Below, one piece after another: positions 25,503-37,364 of a stretch of 64,000 bases of DNA. The translations under genes were made by a program, and so were the position numbers. Within the stretch, counting starts at the first letter, position 1, and every line of letters begins with the position of its first letter. The DNA comes from Microbacterium oleivorans (lineage in GTDB: Bacteria > Actinomycetota > Actinomycetes > Actinomycetales > Microbacteriaceae): positions 496,001 to 560,000 of the forward strand of contig NZ_JAMBOV010000002.1 of the NCBI RefSeq assembly GCF_023715745.1, written 5' to 3'. A model generated the notes under the pieces. The model made no database searches and was not told the origin of the DNA. It saw nothing but the letters and a program-made list of their open reading frames with translations.

Positions 25503-26867
25503 ATGTCCATGAGCATCGGCGTGTTCGACCTCTTCACCGTGGGTATCGGTCCATCGAGTTCCCACACGGTGGGGCCGATGCGCGCCGCCGCCGACTTCGT
25601 CTCCCGCATCGACACGCGACGCGCCGCGCGCGTACGGGTCGACCTCTACGGATCGCTGGCGGCGACCGGACGCGGCCACGGCACACTGACGGCCGTCCTC
25701 CTCGGACTCGAGGGGTGTCAGCCGGAGGAGGTCCTCCCTGCCGAGGTCGAGGAGCGGACCGTCGCGATCTCGTCGGAGCGCCGCGTGCGGCTGGGTGGTG
25801 ACGGTGACGTGCCGCTGTGCGAGGACGACATCGTCCTCCACCCCCTGACCGTCCTGCCCGCGCACACCAACGGGCTCCGGCTGCAGGCGTGGGATGCTGA
25901 CGACGTCCTGCTGGACGATGCCGTCTACTACTCGATCGGCGGCGGCTTCATCGTCCGCGACGGCGAGGGCCGCGCTGAGACCGCCTCGGACCCGGTGCCC
26001 TTCCCCTTCGAGACGGCCGCCGAGCTCCTCGCGCATTGCGAGCGCGAGGGCCTGTCGATCGCGGAGGTGCAGCAGCGCAACGAGCGGGTCTCGCGCGCCG
26101 ACGACGACATCGCCGCCGGCATCCTCCACCTCGCCGACGTGATGGCGGCCAGCGTCGCGTCCGGCGCCGCGCGCGAGGGGATGCTGCCGGGCAGTCTGCG
26201 GGTCGCACGCCGCGCGCCGGCGTGGCACGAGCGTCTGCTGCGCGACGACCCGGCGGGAAACGACCCGGCGCTCTGGCAGGAGTGGGTGAACTTCGTCGCC
26301 CTCGCCGTCAACGAGGAGAACGCGTCGGGTGGGCGGATCGTGACGGCACCCACGAACGGCGCAGCCGGCATCATCCCTGCTGTGCTCCACTACGCGATCC
26401 ACTACGCGGCGCCGACGCGCCCCCGTGACGAGGTCGTGGTGCCGTTCCTGCTGACCGCCGCGGCCATCGGCGTCCTCTACAAGGCGCGCGCGTCGATCTC
26501 GGGTGCCGAGGTCGGGTGCCAGGGCGAGGTGGGCTCGGCCTCCTCGATGGCCGCCGCCGGACTCGCTCAGGTCCTCGGCGGAACCCCGCGGCAGGTCGAG
26601 AATGCGGCCGAGATCGCGATGGAGCACAACCTCGGTCTCACGTGCGATCCGATCGGCGGGCTCGTGCAGATCCCGTGCATCGAACGTAACGCGATCGCCG
26701 CGGCGAAGGCGATCAACGCCGCCAAGATGGCGCTGTGGGGAGACGGCACCCACCGCGTCTCGCTCGACGAGGTCATCGCCACCATGCGCGAGACGGGGCG
26801 CGACATGAGCAGCAAGTACAAGGAGACGGCGCTCGGCGGCCTTGCGGTCAGCGTCGTGGAATGTTGA
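25503..26867 (+). CDS. sdaA: L-serine ammonia-lyase (iron-sulfur, single chain)
   Basis: Deaminates L-serine to pyruvate using a [4Fe-4S] cluster. The 454-residue single-chain form starts with the beta domain ([22 protein letters not shown]) followed by the alpha domain. Cluster cysteines are expected in [20 protein letters not shown] and [10 protein letters not shown]; further motifs are [11 protein letters not shown] and MEHNLGL. The start is ATG at 25503, with another ATG two codons later, and no strong ribosome site. It is the first gene under the glycine riboswitch, which makes it part of a glycine-to-pyruvate route with the cleavage system. Confidence 0.95.
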   Translation: MSMSIGVFDLFTVGIGPSSSHTVGPMRAAADFVSRIDTRRAARVRVDLYGSLAATGRGHGTLTAVLLGLEGCQPEEVLPAEVEERTVAISSERRVRLGGDGDVPLCEDDIVLHPLTVLPAHTNGLRLQAWDADDVLLDDAVYYSIGGGFIVRDGEGRAETASDPVPFPFETAAELLAHCEREGLSIAEVQQRNERVSRADDDIAAGILHLADVMAASVASGAAREGMLPGSLRVARRAPAWHERLLRDDPAGNDPALWQEWVNFVALAVNEENASGGRIVTAPTNGAAGIIPAVLHYAIHYAAPTRPRDEVVVPFLLTAAAIGVLYKARASISGAEVGCQGEVGSASSMAAAGLAQVLGGTPRQVENAAEIAMEHNLGLTCDPIGGLVQIPCIERNAIAAAKAINAAKMALWGDGTHRVSLDEVIATMRETGRDMSSKYKETALGGLAVSVVEC

Positions 26868-26878
26868 GCGGAGACGGC

Positions 26879-27997
26879 ATGACCGACACCACGACCGACG
26901 CGCGGCGATCGCCGCTGCACGAGCTGCACGAGCGGCTCGGGGCATCCTTCACCGACTTCGGCGGCTGGCTGATGCCGGTCCGCTACACCTCCGATCTGGC
27001 CGAGCACCACGCGGTTCGCCGGGCGGCCGGGATCTTCGACATCTCGCACATGGCCGAGTTCCGCATCGAGGGGACGGATGCCGGGGGGTTCCTCGACCGT
27101 GCCCTCGCCGGCCGCATCTCGTCGATGAAGGTCGGCAAGGCGAAGTACTCGCTCGTCCTCGCCGCCGACGGCGGCATCGTCGACGACGTGATCGTCTACC
27201 GGATCACCGACGAGGAGTTCCTCGTCATCTCCAACGCCGGCAACCGCGATGAGGTCGCGGTTGCCCTCGGGGCGCTGGACGCACGTGACGCGCGGATCGA
27301 GGACATCACCGACCGGATGTCGCTCATCGCCGTGCAGGGTCCGGCGGCGCGCGGCATCCTCGAGTCCACTGCCGGCATCGAGGACGTCGAGCCCGCCCTC
27401 GCCGACATGACCTACTACTCCTGGGCGGCCGGATCGTTCCAGGGGCACAGCCTCTTCGTCGCCCGCACCGGTTACACCGGTGAGGACGGCTTCGAGCTGA
27501 TGATCCCGACCGAGGTCGCCGCGGGCCTCTGGGAGGCCGTCACCGATGCGGGTGCCGACCGCGGACTCGTCCCCGCCGGACTCGCCGCGCGCGACACGCT
27601 GCGTCTGGAAGCCGGGATGCCGCTCTACGGCCACGAGCTCTCGCGCGACATCGTGCCGTCGCAGGCGGGGCTCGGCCGCGTCGTGGCCCTCGACAAGGCG
27701 GACTTCGTCGGCAAGGGCGGCCTCGCGGCGCGTGACGTTGCCGACGCTCCCGTCCTGGTCGGACTCGTCGCGGACGGCCGTCGCGCGGGGCGCGCCGGCT
27801 ACGCGGTGCTCGCCGGCGACGACACCGTCGGCGAGATCACCTCGGGAGCGCTCAGCCCGACCCTCGGCCATCCCGTCGCGATGGCACTCGTCCACCCCTC
27901 GGCATCCGCTGAGGGCACTGCCCTGACCATCGACGTCCGGGGGACCCGCATCCCCGCGACCGTCACCGCCCTGCCCTTCTACCGGAGACAGAAATGA
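26879..27997 (+). CDS. gcvT: glycine cleavage system T protein (aminomethyltransferase)
   Basis: Takes the aminomethyl group from lipoyl-GcvH, releases ammonia and makes 5,10-methylene-THF. The 372-residue protein has [41 protein letters not shown] and [14 protein letters not shown], the folate-binding and domain-1 signatures. The ATG at 26879 is 11 nt after the sdaA stop, with GCGGAGA as ribosome site. Its stop overlaps gcvH by 4 nt (ATGA). Confidence 0.96.
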   Translation: MTDTTTDARRSPLHELHERLGASFTDFGGWLMPVRYTSDLAEHHAVRRAAGIFDISHMAEFRIEGTDAGGFLDRALAGRISSMKVGKAKYSLVLAADGGIVDDVIVYRITDEEFLVISNAGNRDEVAVALGALDARDARIEDITDRMSLIAVQGPAARGILESTAGIEDVEPALADMTYYSWAAGSFQGHSLFVARTGYTGEDGFELMIPTEVAAGLWEAVTDAGADRGLVPAGLAARDTLRLEAGMPLYGHELSRDIVPSQAGLGRVVALDKADFVGKGGLAARDVADAPVLVGLVADGRRAGRAGYAVLAGDDTVGEITSGALSPTLGHPVAMALVHPSASAEGTALTIDVRGTRIPATVTALPFYRRQK

Positions 27998-28370
27998 CCG
28001 ATCTGACCGCCCTGTCCTACACCGCCGAGCACGAGTGGATCGCCTTCGACGGCGACGTCGCGACCGTCGGCATCACCGACTACGCCGCCGAGAAGCTCGG
28101 CGACGTCGTCTTCGTCGAGTTGCCCGCCGTCGGCACGACCGTCACCGCGGGGGAGACCTGCGGTGAGATCGAATCGACCAAGTCGGTCGGCGAGCTCTAT
28201 GCCCCGCTGACCGGTGAGGTCGTCGAGGTGAACGACGCCGTCGTGGACGACCCCTCGTCGGTCAACGCCGGCGCCTTCGATGCGTGGCTCGTGAGGATCA
28301 AGACCGACGGCTCGCCCGCCGGCGACCTCCTCGACCGCGACGCCTACGTCGCGCTGACGGGCGGCGACGC

Positions 28371-28374
<4 letters not shown>
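27994..28374 (+). CDS. gcvH: glycine cleavage system H protein
   Basis: The 126-residue lipoyl carrier that shuttles the aminomethyl group between GcvP, GcvT and the L protein. The lipoylated lysine lies in [16 protein letters not shown]. The typical start [23 protein letters not shown] is recognisable as TAEHEWIAF and [13 protein letters not shown]. It overlaps gcvT (ATGA) and gcvP (GTGA), so the three are translated as a coupled unit. Confidence 0.97.
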
Positions 28375-31220
<2,846 letters not shown>

Positions 31221-31239
31221 CGGGGGCTGTGGCCCGCTT

Positions 31240-31310
31240 CGCGAGACTGCACGTGGCCGCCGAGACCGCGGGGTGAAACCCCGGTCTCGGCGCGCGCGTG
31301 CAGTCTCGCG
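31240..31310. repeat. 71-bp palindromic repeat, copy 1
   Basis: Terminal inverted repeats CGCGAGACTGCAC and GTGCAGTCTCGCG (13 bp, perfect) enclose a second inverted pair, CCGAGACC and GGTCTCGG, and so form one long nested hairpin. It begins 19 nt after the gcvP stop, between convergent genes. Copies 2 and 3 have exactly the same length. Confidence 0.85.
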
Positions 31311-31362
31311 GCGCGGCGGAGCGCGACGGCCGCTGGGCACGCGCCGGCCCGCCGAGCCTTTC

Positions 31363-31433
31363 CGCGAGACTGCACGCGGCGGACGAGACCGCGGGTTCAG
31401 ACCCCGGTCTCGGCGCGGGAGTGCAGTCTCGCG
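31363..31433. repeat. 71-bp palindromic repeat, copy 2 (overlaps a gene end)
   Basis: It has the same 13-bp termini and the same inner CGAGACC/GGTCTCG pair as copy 1. Its right half encodes the last residues and the stop codon (31397-31399) of the minus-strand AbiEi/DUF559 gene, so it lies partly inside that gene. Confidence 0.85.
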
Positions 31434-32419
31434 GCGGGACGGCGCGGAGCGAGCGCGATCCGGGCGGTCGCGAGGCGGTAGGGGTCGGGGAGTGCGACCC
31501 GAGGCACGCCCGCGCCGCGGAGGATCCCGTCCAGAGCGTCGGGGTCGACCAGGTCGGACCAGCCCCAGTGCACGACAGAGCCGATGCCTCGCGACCGGAG
31601 TCGGTGATCCCGTTCCCGGCGGCCGCGCAGCAAGGACGCGGGGTCGCCGTACCGCCCGTCGTACTTGAGGTCGCCGTCAGCCTCTCCCGCGATCCCCGAT
31701 CCCGGCCACCAGAAGTCGGTGCGGTCGGTCGCGACCGGCCCGCTCCACTCGGTCTGGAGTTCGGGTTCCTCGTAGCCGAGCAGCTCGATGATCGCTCGGC
31801 TCGCGGACTCGAGCGTGGACTCCGCCTCCGCCCTGGCACGATGCAGAGGCCACCGGGCGATGCGGCGTCCGCGCGAACTCGGTCTCTGCTCGTTCCGTGC
31901 GACGAGCGACTCCACGGATGCTGCGGAATCCAGGCGGAGCGCGGCGTCGGCTGCGATGAGCCCCACCACCACGTGCCTCGCTCGCGCGAGATCGACGGCA
32001 CAGTCCGAGGGTGCGACGGCGGCGAACCCGCCGAGGTCGACGACGTCCCGCGTGCCCGTCGTGGTGTGTATGCGCAGGCCGGCGTGCAGGCGCGAGGTGC
32101 GGGTCGGGTCGCCCAGGGCATGGACGACACCGGGGTCGTCGAGGACCGGCATCCCCCAGACGGCCGCAGCAGACTCGTGACTGAGGACGAGTCCGGGGTG
32201 AGTGAGGATCGTGGCGTGGACGCGGGCCAGGTAGCGATCCCACGCAGGGAGCTGCCGCCACGACGCGGAAGGCGAATAGACCCCGCGCACCACGGACACG
32301 AGCTCGCCGCGTGCCGCCGCACGTGCGGCGTGCGGCACGTCCCGCGCCCGCAGAAGCGGCACGGGGCAGGCGACGGGGGCACGGCGCAGGCCGGGCGAGG
32401 AGTCAGCGATCGCGGGCAT
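31397..32419 (-). CDS. AbiEi-like / DUF559 (Vsr-like) endonuclease-domain protein
   Basis: A protein of about 340 residues from the ATG at 32419; an ATG at 32458 is also possible and neither has a strong ribosome site. The N-terminal third resembles the AbiEi antitoxin winged-helix region (VPLLRARDV, ELVSVVRGVYSP, LSHESAAAVWGMP). The C-terminal region has an E-then-D-then-ExDxK pattern (AEAESTLESASRAI, TDFWWPGSGIAGEADGDLKY) like DUF559/Vsr-type nucleases. No toxin partner is adjacent, so it is not an obvious TA pair. The last 11 codons (ARLHSRAETGV) and the stop come from repeat copy 2, and copy 3 lies upstream of its start. Confidence 0.78.
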   Translation of the reverse strand: MPAIADSSPGLRRAPVACPVPLLRARDVPHAARAAARGELVSVVRGVYSPSASWRQLPAWDRYLARVHATILTHPGLVLSHESAAAVWGMPVLDDPGVVHALGDPTRTSRLHAGLRIHTTTGTRDVVDLGGFAAVAPSDCAVDLARARHVVVGLIAADAALRLDSAASVESLVARNEQRPSSRGRRIARWPLHRARAEAESTLESASRAIIELLGYEEPELQTEWSGPVATDRTDFWWPGSGIAGEADGDLKYDGRYGDPASLLRGRRERDHRLRSRGIGSVVHWGWSDLVDPDALDGILRGAGVPRVALPDPYRLATARIALAPRRPAARLHSRAETGV

Positions 32420-32532
32420 GGCTCCGAGGGTCCCCGCCCAGCGCCGCCCCGAGCGCATCGCGCGACTCTGATGTGGACGCCGTCACCCCCGCCAGCGCGG
32501 GGGAGGAACCCGTGCCCATCCCCGATCCGCCC

Positions 32533-32603
32533 CGCGAGACTGCACCGCGGTTACGAGACCTCATCGCGCAGCCGCTCCCTCGGCGCGGACGTGCAGTCTC
32601 GCG
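32533..32603. repeat. 71-bp palindromic repeat, copy 3 (diverged core)
   Basis: It has the same 13-bp termini and exact length as copies 1 and 2. The core keeps CGAGACC and CTCGGCGCGG at matching positions but has lost the inner hairpin. It lies between the start of the AbiEi/DUF559 gene and the end of the CPBP protease gene. A separate small hairpin (32486-32503, CCCCCGC/GCGGGGG) is close by. Confidence 0.82.
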
Positions 32604-32628
32604 AGACGGAGCCGCGCGCCCGCGCGCG

Positions 32629-33426
32629 TCAGCCTGCAGGAGGGGCGAACACGCCGGGCCACCAGAGCGCTGCGAGCGGGTAGCCCACGAACGCGATGAT
32701 GTCGATCAGGACGTGCGCCACCACGAGGGGCATGACACGACCCCAGCGCGAGTAGACCCAGCCGAACACGACGCCCATCGCCATGTTGCCCACGAGCGGG
32801 CCGAAGCCCTGGTACGCGTGGTAGCAACCGCGCAGGGCCGCGGTCGACAGGATGATCGTCCACGTGTTCCATCCGAGCTGCCGCAGCCGGTCGAAGAGGT
32901 AGCCGACCATGATGACCTCCTCGAGCAGGCCGGCGCGCAGCGCGGCCAGCAGCAGAAGCGGCACCGTCCACCACGACGAGTCGAGCGGCGAGGCATCCAC
33001 TTGGACGGTGATGCCCAACTCGCGTCCGACGGCGTAGAGGAGGAGACCCGGCACACCGATGACGAGGACGAGCAGCGCGCCTCCGCCCACATTCCGGCCG
33101 AACCGCTCAAAGGTGAGCCCGATCTTGGCGAAGCCCGACCGGGCGGGCTCCCAGAGCAGATAGATCGCGAGGGCGACCGGCGCGAACCCGAACACCGCAT
33201 TCAAGAACTGGCCGATGACGTCCCACACCTCCGACGGTGCGGCGCCCGGGTTCAGCGACGTCTGCTGATCGGCGAGCGGCGCGCGCGTCAGCGCCTCGAT
33301 CAGCGACAGCACGGAGTAGACCGCCGACCGCCCCAGCGACAGGGCGAGGACGATCCCGATCTCCCACCACAGGCGCGCTCGGCGACGCGGGGCGGGATCG
33401 ACGGTGAGAGCGGTCGGGGTGGCCAT
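32629..33426 (-). CDS. CPBP-family intramembrane glutamic protease
   Basis: A 265-residue polytopic membrane protein with about seven hydrophobic segments. The CPBP (CAAX protease/bacteriocin-processing) motifs are present: LLEEVIMVGYLFDRL with the paired catalytic glutamates, CYHAYQGFG (motif 2 His) and VAHVLIDIIAF (motif 3 His). The canonical EExxxR Arg is Gly here (EEVIMVG), a modest deviation. The ATG at 33426 is used; the upstream ATG at 33447 lies on a possible -10 (TACGAT, 33446-33451). Its substrate is unknown. The gene stands alone. Confidence 0.88.
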   Translation of the reverse strand: MATPTALTVDPAPRRRARLWWEIGIVLALSLGRSAVYSVLSLIEALTRAPLADQQTSLNPGAAPSEVWDVIGQFLNAVFGFAPVALAIYLLWEPARSGFAKIGLTFERFGRNVGGGALLVLVIGVPGLLLYAVGRELGITVQVDASPLDSSWWTVPLLLLAALRAGLLEEVIMVGYLFDRLRQLGWNTWTIILSTAALRGCYHAYQGFGPLVGNMAMGVVFGWVYSRWGRVMPLVVAHVLIDIIAFVGYPLAALWWPGVFAPPAG

Positions 33427-33504
33427 CCGGTCAGGATGCCACGGCATCGTATGAGTGGGATGCCGACGGCGTCACCGATCAGACTGCTTCATCGTCGGCT
33501 TGCC

Positions 33505-33608
33505 AAGTAAAGGCTGTGTAACGGTCTTGTGAGGGATTTGTCGCATTGCGCTCAACGTGCTTAGTGTGCTTGTCATCACGCCTGGGTCGCGAAGCCTCGA
33601 CCCGGGCT
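33505..33608 (+). promoter_or_regulatory. promoter/leader module of peptide importer 1
   Basis: AAGTAAAG (33505-33512) is followed by GCTGTGTAACGG, then 48 nt after the first box comes TTAGTGT (-10 TAGTGT, 33562-33567). A leader hairpin follows, GCCTGGGTCG/CGACCCGGGC at about 33580-33608, with GCGAAGCC in its loop side. The same elements, in the same order and nearly the same spacing, precede importer 2 (39586-39675), which points to shared control. Confidence 0.6.
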
Positions 33609-33633
33609 TTCATTAGGTCTCATGGAGGACACT

Positions 33634-35262
33634 TTGAAGCGCAACAAGATCGGCGTCGCAGGGCTCGCCCTGCTCGGCGCCACCAGCCTGGTTCTCGCCG
33701 GCTGCGCCAGCTCCGGCGGCGGCACGGGCACCGAGACCGAGGGCACCGGCGGTTCGACCGACGCGGTCATCACGACCAACGGCTCCGAGCCCCAGAACCC
33801 GCTCATCCCCACGAACACCAACGAGACCGGTGGCGGCAAGATCGTCGACTCGATCTTCGCCGGCCTCATCTCCTACGAGGCCGATGGCTCGGTCGTCAAT
33901 GACGCCGCCGAAGAGATCACCACGGACTCGCCCACGCAGCTCACGGTCAAGATCCGGGACGGCCTGACGTTCACCAACGGAGAGGCGGTCACGGCCGACA
34001 GCTTCATCAACGCGTGGAACTACGGTGCCCTCGCATCGAACGCGCAGAACGCCTCCTACTTCTTCGAAGACATCGAGGGGTTCAGCTACGAAGAGGACTC
34101 CGAGCTGACCGGCCTCAAGAAGGTCGACGACCTGACGTTCACCATCACGCTGAACAAGCCGGCCTCCGACTTCGCGCAGCGTCTCGGCTACTCGGCCTTC
34201 TACCCGCTCCCCGAAGCCGCCTTCGACGACATGGAGGCCTTCGGCGAGAACCCGATCGGCAACGGCCCGTACAAGCTGGCCGAGGAGGGCGCGTGGCAGC
34301 ACGACGTCCGCATCGACCTGGTTCCCAACGAGGACTACGACGGCCCCCGTGCTGCGAAGAACGGTGGCCTGGACATCGTCTTCTACGCGACGCAGGATGC
34401 CGCGTACCAGGACCTGCAGGCCGGCAACCTCGACGTGCTCGACGCCATCCCGGACAGCGCGCTCGAGACCTACGAGTCCGACCTGGAAGGCCGTGCGGTC
34501 AACCAGCCCGCGGCGATCTTCCAGTCGCTGACGATCCCGGAGTGGCTCGACGGCTTCCAGACCGACGAAGAGGGCAAGCTGCGTCGCGCCGCGATCTCGC
34601 ACGCGATCAACCGCGACCAGATCACCGAGGTCATCTTCAAGGGCACGCGTACCCCGGCGAAGGACTTCACGTCGCCCGTCATCGACGGCTGGAGCGACTC
34701 GGTCCCCGGCAACGAGGTCCTGGAGTACGACCCCGAGCTCGCCAAGGAGCTGTGGGACCAGGCCAACGCCATCCAGCCCTACAGCGGCGAGGACTTCACG
34801 ATCGCCTACAACGCCGACGGTGGTCACCAGACCTGGGTCGACGCGGTCGCGAACTCGATCTCGGGTGCGCTCGGCATCACCGCGGTGGGCCAGCCCTTCC
34901 CGGACTTCGCGAGCTACCTCGACGCCCGTGACAACGAGAAGGTCGGTGCGTTCCGCGCCGGTTGGCAGGCCGACTACCCCGGTCTGTACAACTTCCTCGG
35001 CCCGCTCTACGCGACCGGCGCCGGATCGAACGACGGCAAGTACTCGGACGAGGCGTTCGACGACCTGCTGGCCGAGGGCATCAGCGAGACGGATGAGGCC
35101 GCGCGCAACGCGACCCTCCTCGAGGCGCAGTCGGTCCTGTTCGAGGACCTCCCGGCCCTTCCGCTCTGGTACTCCAACGTGAACGGTGGCTGGGCCGACG
35201 GCGTGCAGAACGTCGAGTTCGGCTGGAACTCGGTGCCGCTCTACTACGAGATCACCAAGTAA
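33634..35262 (+). CDS. peptide ABC transporter substrate-binding lipoprotein (importer 1)
   Basis: A 542-residue SBP_bac_5 (DppA/OppA) lipoprotein. The start is taken as TTG at 33634 because GGAGGA (33624-33629) is well placed before it and yields a normal signal peptide, MKRNKIG..LVLAGC, with the lipobox Cys. An in-frame ATG at 33622 overlaps that ribosome site. The family shape is clear: IRDGLTFTNGEAVTADSFINAW in two parts, GNGPYKL, and the late YNFLGPLYATGAGSND region. It leads the operon SBP-permease-permease-ATPase and is probably made in excess owing to the following hairpin. Confidence 0.94.
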   Translation: MKRNKIGVAGLALLGATSLVLAGCASSGGGTGTETEGTGGSTDAVITTNGSEPQNPLIPTNTNETGGGKIVDSIFAGLISYEADGSVVNDAAEEITTDSPTQLTVKIRDGLTFTNGEAVTADSFINAWNYGALASNAQNASYFFEDIEGFSYEEDSELTGLKKVDDLTFTITLNKPASDFAQRLGYSAFYPLPEAAFDDMEAFGENPIGNGPYKLAEEGAWQHDVRIDLVPNEDYDGPRAAKNGGLDIVFYATQDAAYQDLQAGNLDVLDAIPDSALETYESDLEGRAVNQPAAIFQSLTIPEWLDGFQTDEEGKLRRAAISHAINRDQITEVIFKGTRTPAKDFTSPVIDGWSDSVPGNEVLEYDPELAKELWDQANAIQPYSGEDFTIAYNADGGHQTWVDAVANSISGALGITAVGQPFPDFASYLDARDNEKVGAFRAGWQADYPGLYNFLGPLYATGAGSNDGKYSDEAFDDLLAEGISETDEAARNATLLEAQSVLFEDLPALPLWYSNVNGGWADGVQNVEFGWNSVPLYYEITK

Positions 35263-35283
35263 CCCGTACACAGCATCACCTCG

Positions 35284-35319
35284 CACGAGGCGGTGACGGT
35301 CACCCGTCACCGCCTCGTG
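35284..35319 (+). terminator. intra-operon hairpin after the binding-protein gene
   Basis: A perfect 16-bp stem (35284-35299 with 35304-35319, starting CACGAGGCGGTGACGG) with the 4-nt loop TCAC. It lies in the 185-nt gap between the SBP and the first permease. As in other binding-protein operons, it could partly terminate transcription or protect the SBP mRNA end and so give more SBP than permease. Confidence 0.75.
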
Positions 35320-35447
35320 GCGTGACCCGCCTGTCTCACCGTTCTCACAGGGGACGGGCAGAGGATGGATGAACAGGGGCGCCGCAGAGCGGGGCCCTTC
35401 TTCGTGCGTCAGCACTGATACGTCTTTTCCCTGAAAGGGGGCCGAGG

Positions 35448-36377
35448 GTGGCCTATTACATCCTCCGACGGATCCTTCAGGTCATTCCGGTCTTCATCGG
35501 CGCGACCCTGTTGATCTACTACATGGTCTTCGGACTCCCGGGCGACCCGATCGCCGCGCTGTTCGGCGACAAGCAGCCGCCGCAGGCGGTCATCGACGCG
35601 ATCCGTGACCAGTACAAGTTGAACGAGCCGTTCATCGTCCAGTACGCGAACTACCTCGGGGGCGTCCTCCGCCTCGACTTCGGCAACACCTTCTCCGGTC
35701 AGAGCGTCAACGACGTCCTCGCGCGGACCATCCCGGTCACCATGCGCCTGGCCATCATGTCCGTCGCGATCGCCTTCGTGCTCGCCCTGGTCATCGGTGC
35801 GCTGTCTGCGGTGTGGAAGGGCTCGATCTTCGACAACGGCGCCCTCGTGACGGCGCTGATCTTCATCGCCATCCCGATCTTCGTCCTCTGCTTCCTCGCG
35901 CAGTACTTCCTGGGCGTGCAGCTCGGCTGGTTCAAGCCGACCGTCGGCGGTCAGAACGACTGGGGCGACCTGTGGCTGCCCGCGATCGTCCTCGGTCTCA
36001 GCATCTACGCGTCGAGCATGCGTCTCACGCGAGCGTCCATGATCGAGTCGCTCGGGCAGGATTGGGTCCGCACCGCCTACTCGAAGGGCCTGCCGCGTCG
36101 CCGGGTCATCCCCGTCCATGTGCTCCGCAACTCGATGATCCCCATGGTGACCGACACGGCGACCCAGTTCGGTGTCCTCATGGTCGGCGCCACCGTGACG
36201 GAGGGCATCTTCAACGTCCCCGGCGTCGGCAACACCCTCTTCAACGCGATCATCCGCCACGAGACCCCGACGGTCGTCTCCTTCGTCACGATCTTCGTCG
36301 TCATCTACGTGCTGGTGAACCTGGCCGTCGACCTTCTCTACGGCCTGCTCGACCCGAGGATCCGCTATGTCAAGTAA
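35448..36377 (+). CDS. peptide ABC transporter permease, DppB-like (importer 1)
   Basis: A 309-residue permease with the DppB start MAYYILRRILQVIPVFIGATLL, six predicted helices, and the EAA coupling loop around RTAYSKGLPRRRVIPVHVLRN. It starts with GTG at 35448 after AGGGGGCCGAGG. It pairs with the DppC-like permease, whose start overlaps its end by 11 nt. Confidence 0.95.
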   Translation: MAYYILRRILQVIPVFIGATLLIYYMVFGLPGDPIAALFGDKQPPQAVIDAIRDQYKLNEPFIVQYANYLGGVLRLDFGNTFSGQSVNDVLARTIPVTMRLAIMSVAIAFVLALVIGALSAVWKGSIFDNGALVTALIFIAIPIFVLCFLAQYFLGVQLGWFKPTVGGQNDWGDLWLPAIVLGLSIYASSMRLTRASMIESLGQDWVRTAYSKGLPRRRVIPVHVLRNSMIPMVTDTATQFGVLMVGATVTEGIFNVPGVGNTLFNAIIRHETPTVVSFVTIFVVIYVLVNLAVDLLYGLLDPRIRYVK

Positions 36378-37302
36378 CTCCACGCACTATGTGGCGCCGA
36401 CCCGCACCGAGACGGTGGTGGTCGACCAGCTGCGCCTGTCCGAGAAGAAAAGCAACCTCTGGCTGGATGCCTGGCGCGACCTGCGTCGTCGTCCGACGTT
36501 CTGGATCTCGATCGTCTTCTCGCTGCTGATCATCGTCATGGCGGTCGCGCCGAACCTCTTCACCTCGGTTGCCCCGTCGGGCGGTGCGTGCGACCTCGCG
36601 AAGAGCAACGGCGGGCCGGAGGCGGGGCATCCGCTCGGCTTCACCTACCTCGGCTGCGACATCTGGTCGCGTGTCGTCCATGGCACCGGCGTGTCGATGT
36701 CGGTGGGTGTCCTGGCCACCGTGATCTCAACGGTCATCGGCCTGATCATGGGGACGCTGGCCGGCTTCTACGGCGGTTTCCTCGATTCGCTGCTGTCGCG
36801 CGTCGGCGACGTCTTCTTCACGATCCCCTACATCGTCGCTGCCGTCGTCGTGATGTCGGTCCTGGCGGAGTACAAGAACGTGTTCGTCCTCGCCCTCGCG
36901 ATCGGTGGTTTCTCGTGGGCGAGCACGGCCCGTATCGCCCGGGCCGAGGTGCTGCGGGTGAAGCAGTCGGATTACGTGACGGCGTCGATCTCCATCGGTC
37001 TGTCGCGCTTCCGCACACTGCTCAGCCACGTCATCCCCAATGCGATGGCTCCCGTGATCGTCGTCACGACCCTCGGTCTCGGCACCGCGATCGTCGCGGA
37101 GGCGACCCTGTCCTTCCTGGGCGTCGGCCTCGGTGGCGTGTCGTGGGGTGCGGACATCAGCCAGGCGCAGTCCTCGATCCGCACCGCACCGTTCGCCCTC
37201 CTGTGGCCGTCGCTCGCCCTGACGATCTCGGTGCTCGCGTTCATCACCCTCGGTGAGCTTCTGCGCGACGCCGTCGACCCGAAGTCGAGGGCCCAGCGAT
37301 GA
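36367..37302 (+). CDS. peptide ABC transporter permease, DppC-like (importer 1)
   Basis: A 311-residue permease with the extended cytoplasmic N-terminus of DppC proteins, then helix 1 (WISIVFSLLIIVMAVAPNLF), HPLGFTYLGCDIWSRVVHG, and the coupling loop VLRVKQSDYVTASISIGLS. It overlaps DppB by 11 nt and the ATPase ORF by 4 nt (ATGA, if the ATG at 37299 is used). It forms the membrane channel with the DppB-like subunit. Confidence 0.95.
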   Translation: MSSNSTHYVAPTRTETVVVDQLRLSEKKSNLWLDAWRDLRRRPTFWISIVFSLLIIVMAVAPNLFTSVAPSGGACDLAKSNGGPEAGHPLGFTYLGCDIWSRVVHGTGVSMSVGVLATVISTVIGLIMGTLAGFYGGFLDSLLSRVGDVFFTIPYIVAAVVVMSVLAEYKNVFVLALAIGGFSWASTARIARAEVLRVKQSDYVTASISIGLSRFRTLLSHVIPNAMAPVIVVTTLGLGTAIVAEATLSFLGVGLGGVSWGADISQAQSSIRTAPFALLWPSLALTISVLAFITLGELLRDAVDPKSRAQR

Positions 37303-37364
37303 CCGACACCACTGGGATCCCGTCGAGCCGCGCCTCGCTGCGCGGCAGCAACAAGGAGAGCGCC

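Noticed and set aside
31397..32419. Type IV toxin-antitoxin pair (AbiEi/AbiEii)
   Set aside because: Only an AbiEi-like N-terminal region is present, fused to a DUF559-like domain, and no AbiEii nucleotidyltransferase lies next to it.
31240..32603. CRISPR array
   Set aside because: The three 71-bp repeats are palindromic along their whole length, spaced irregularly (about 52 bp and 1.1 kb), and there are no cas genes.
33622..33633. ATG at 33622 as the start of the importer 1 binding protein
   Set aside because: It overlaps the GGAGGA ribosome site that is ideally placed for the TTG at 33634, which also gives a normal lipoprotein signal peptide. It remains possible.
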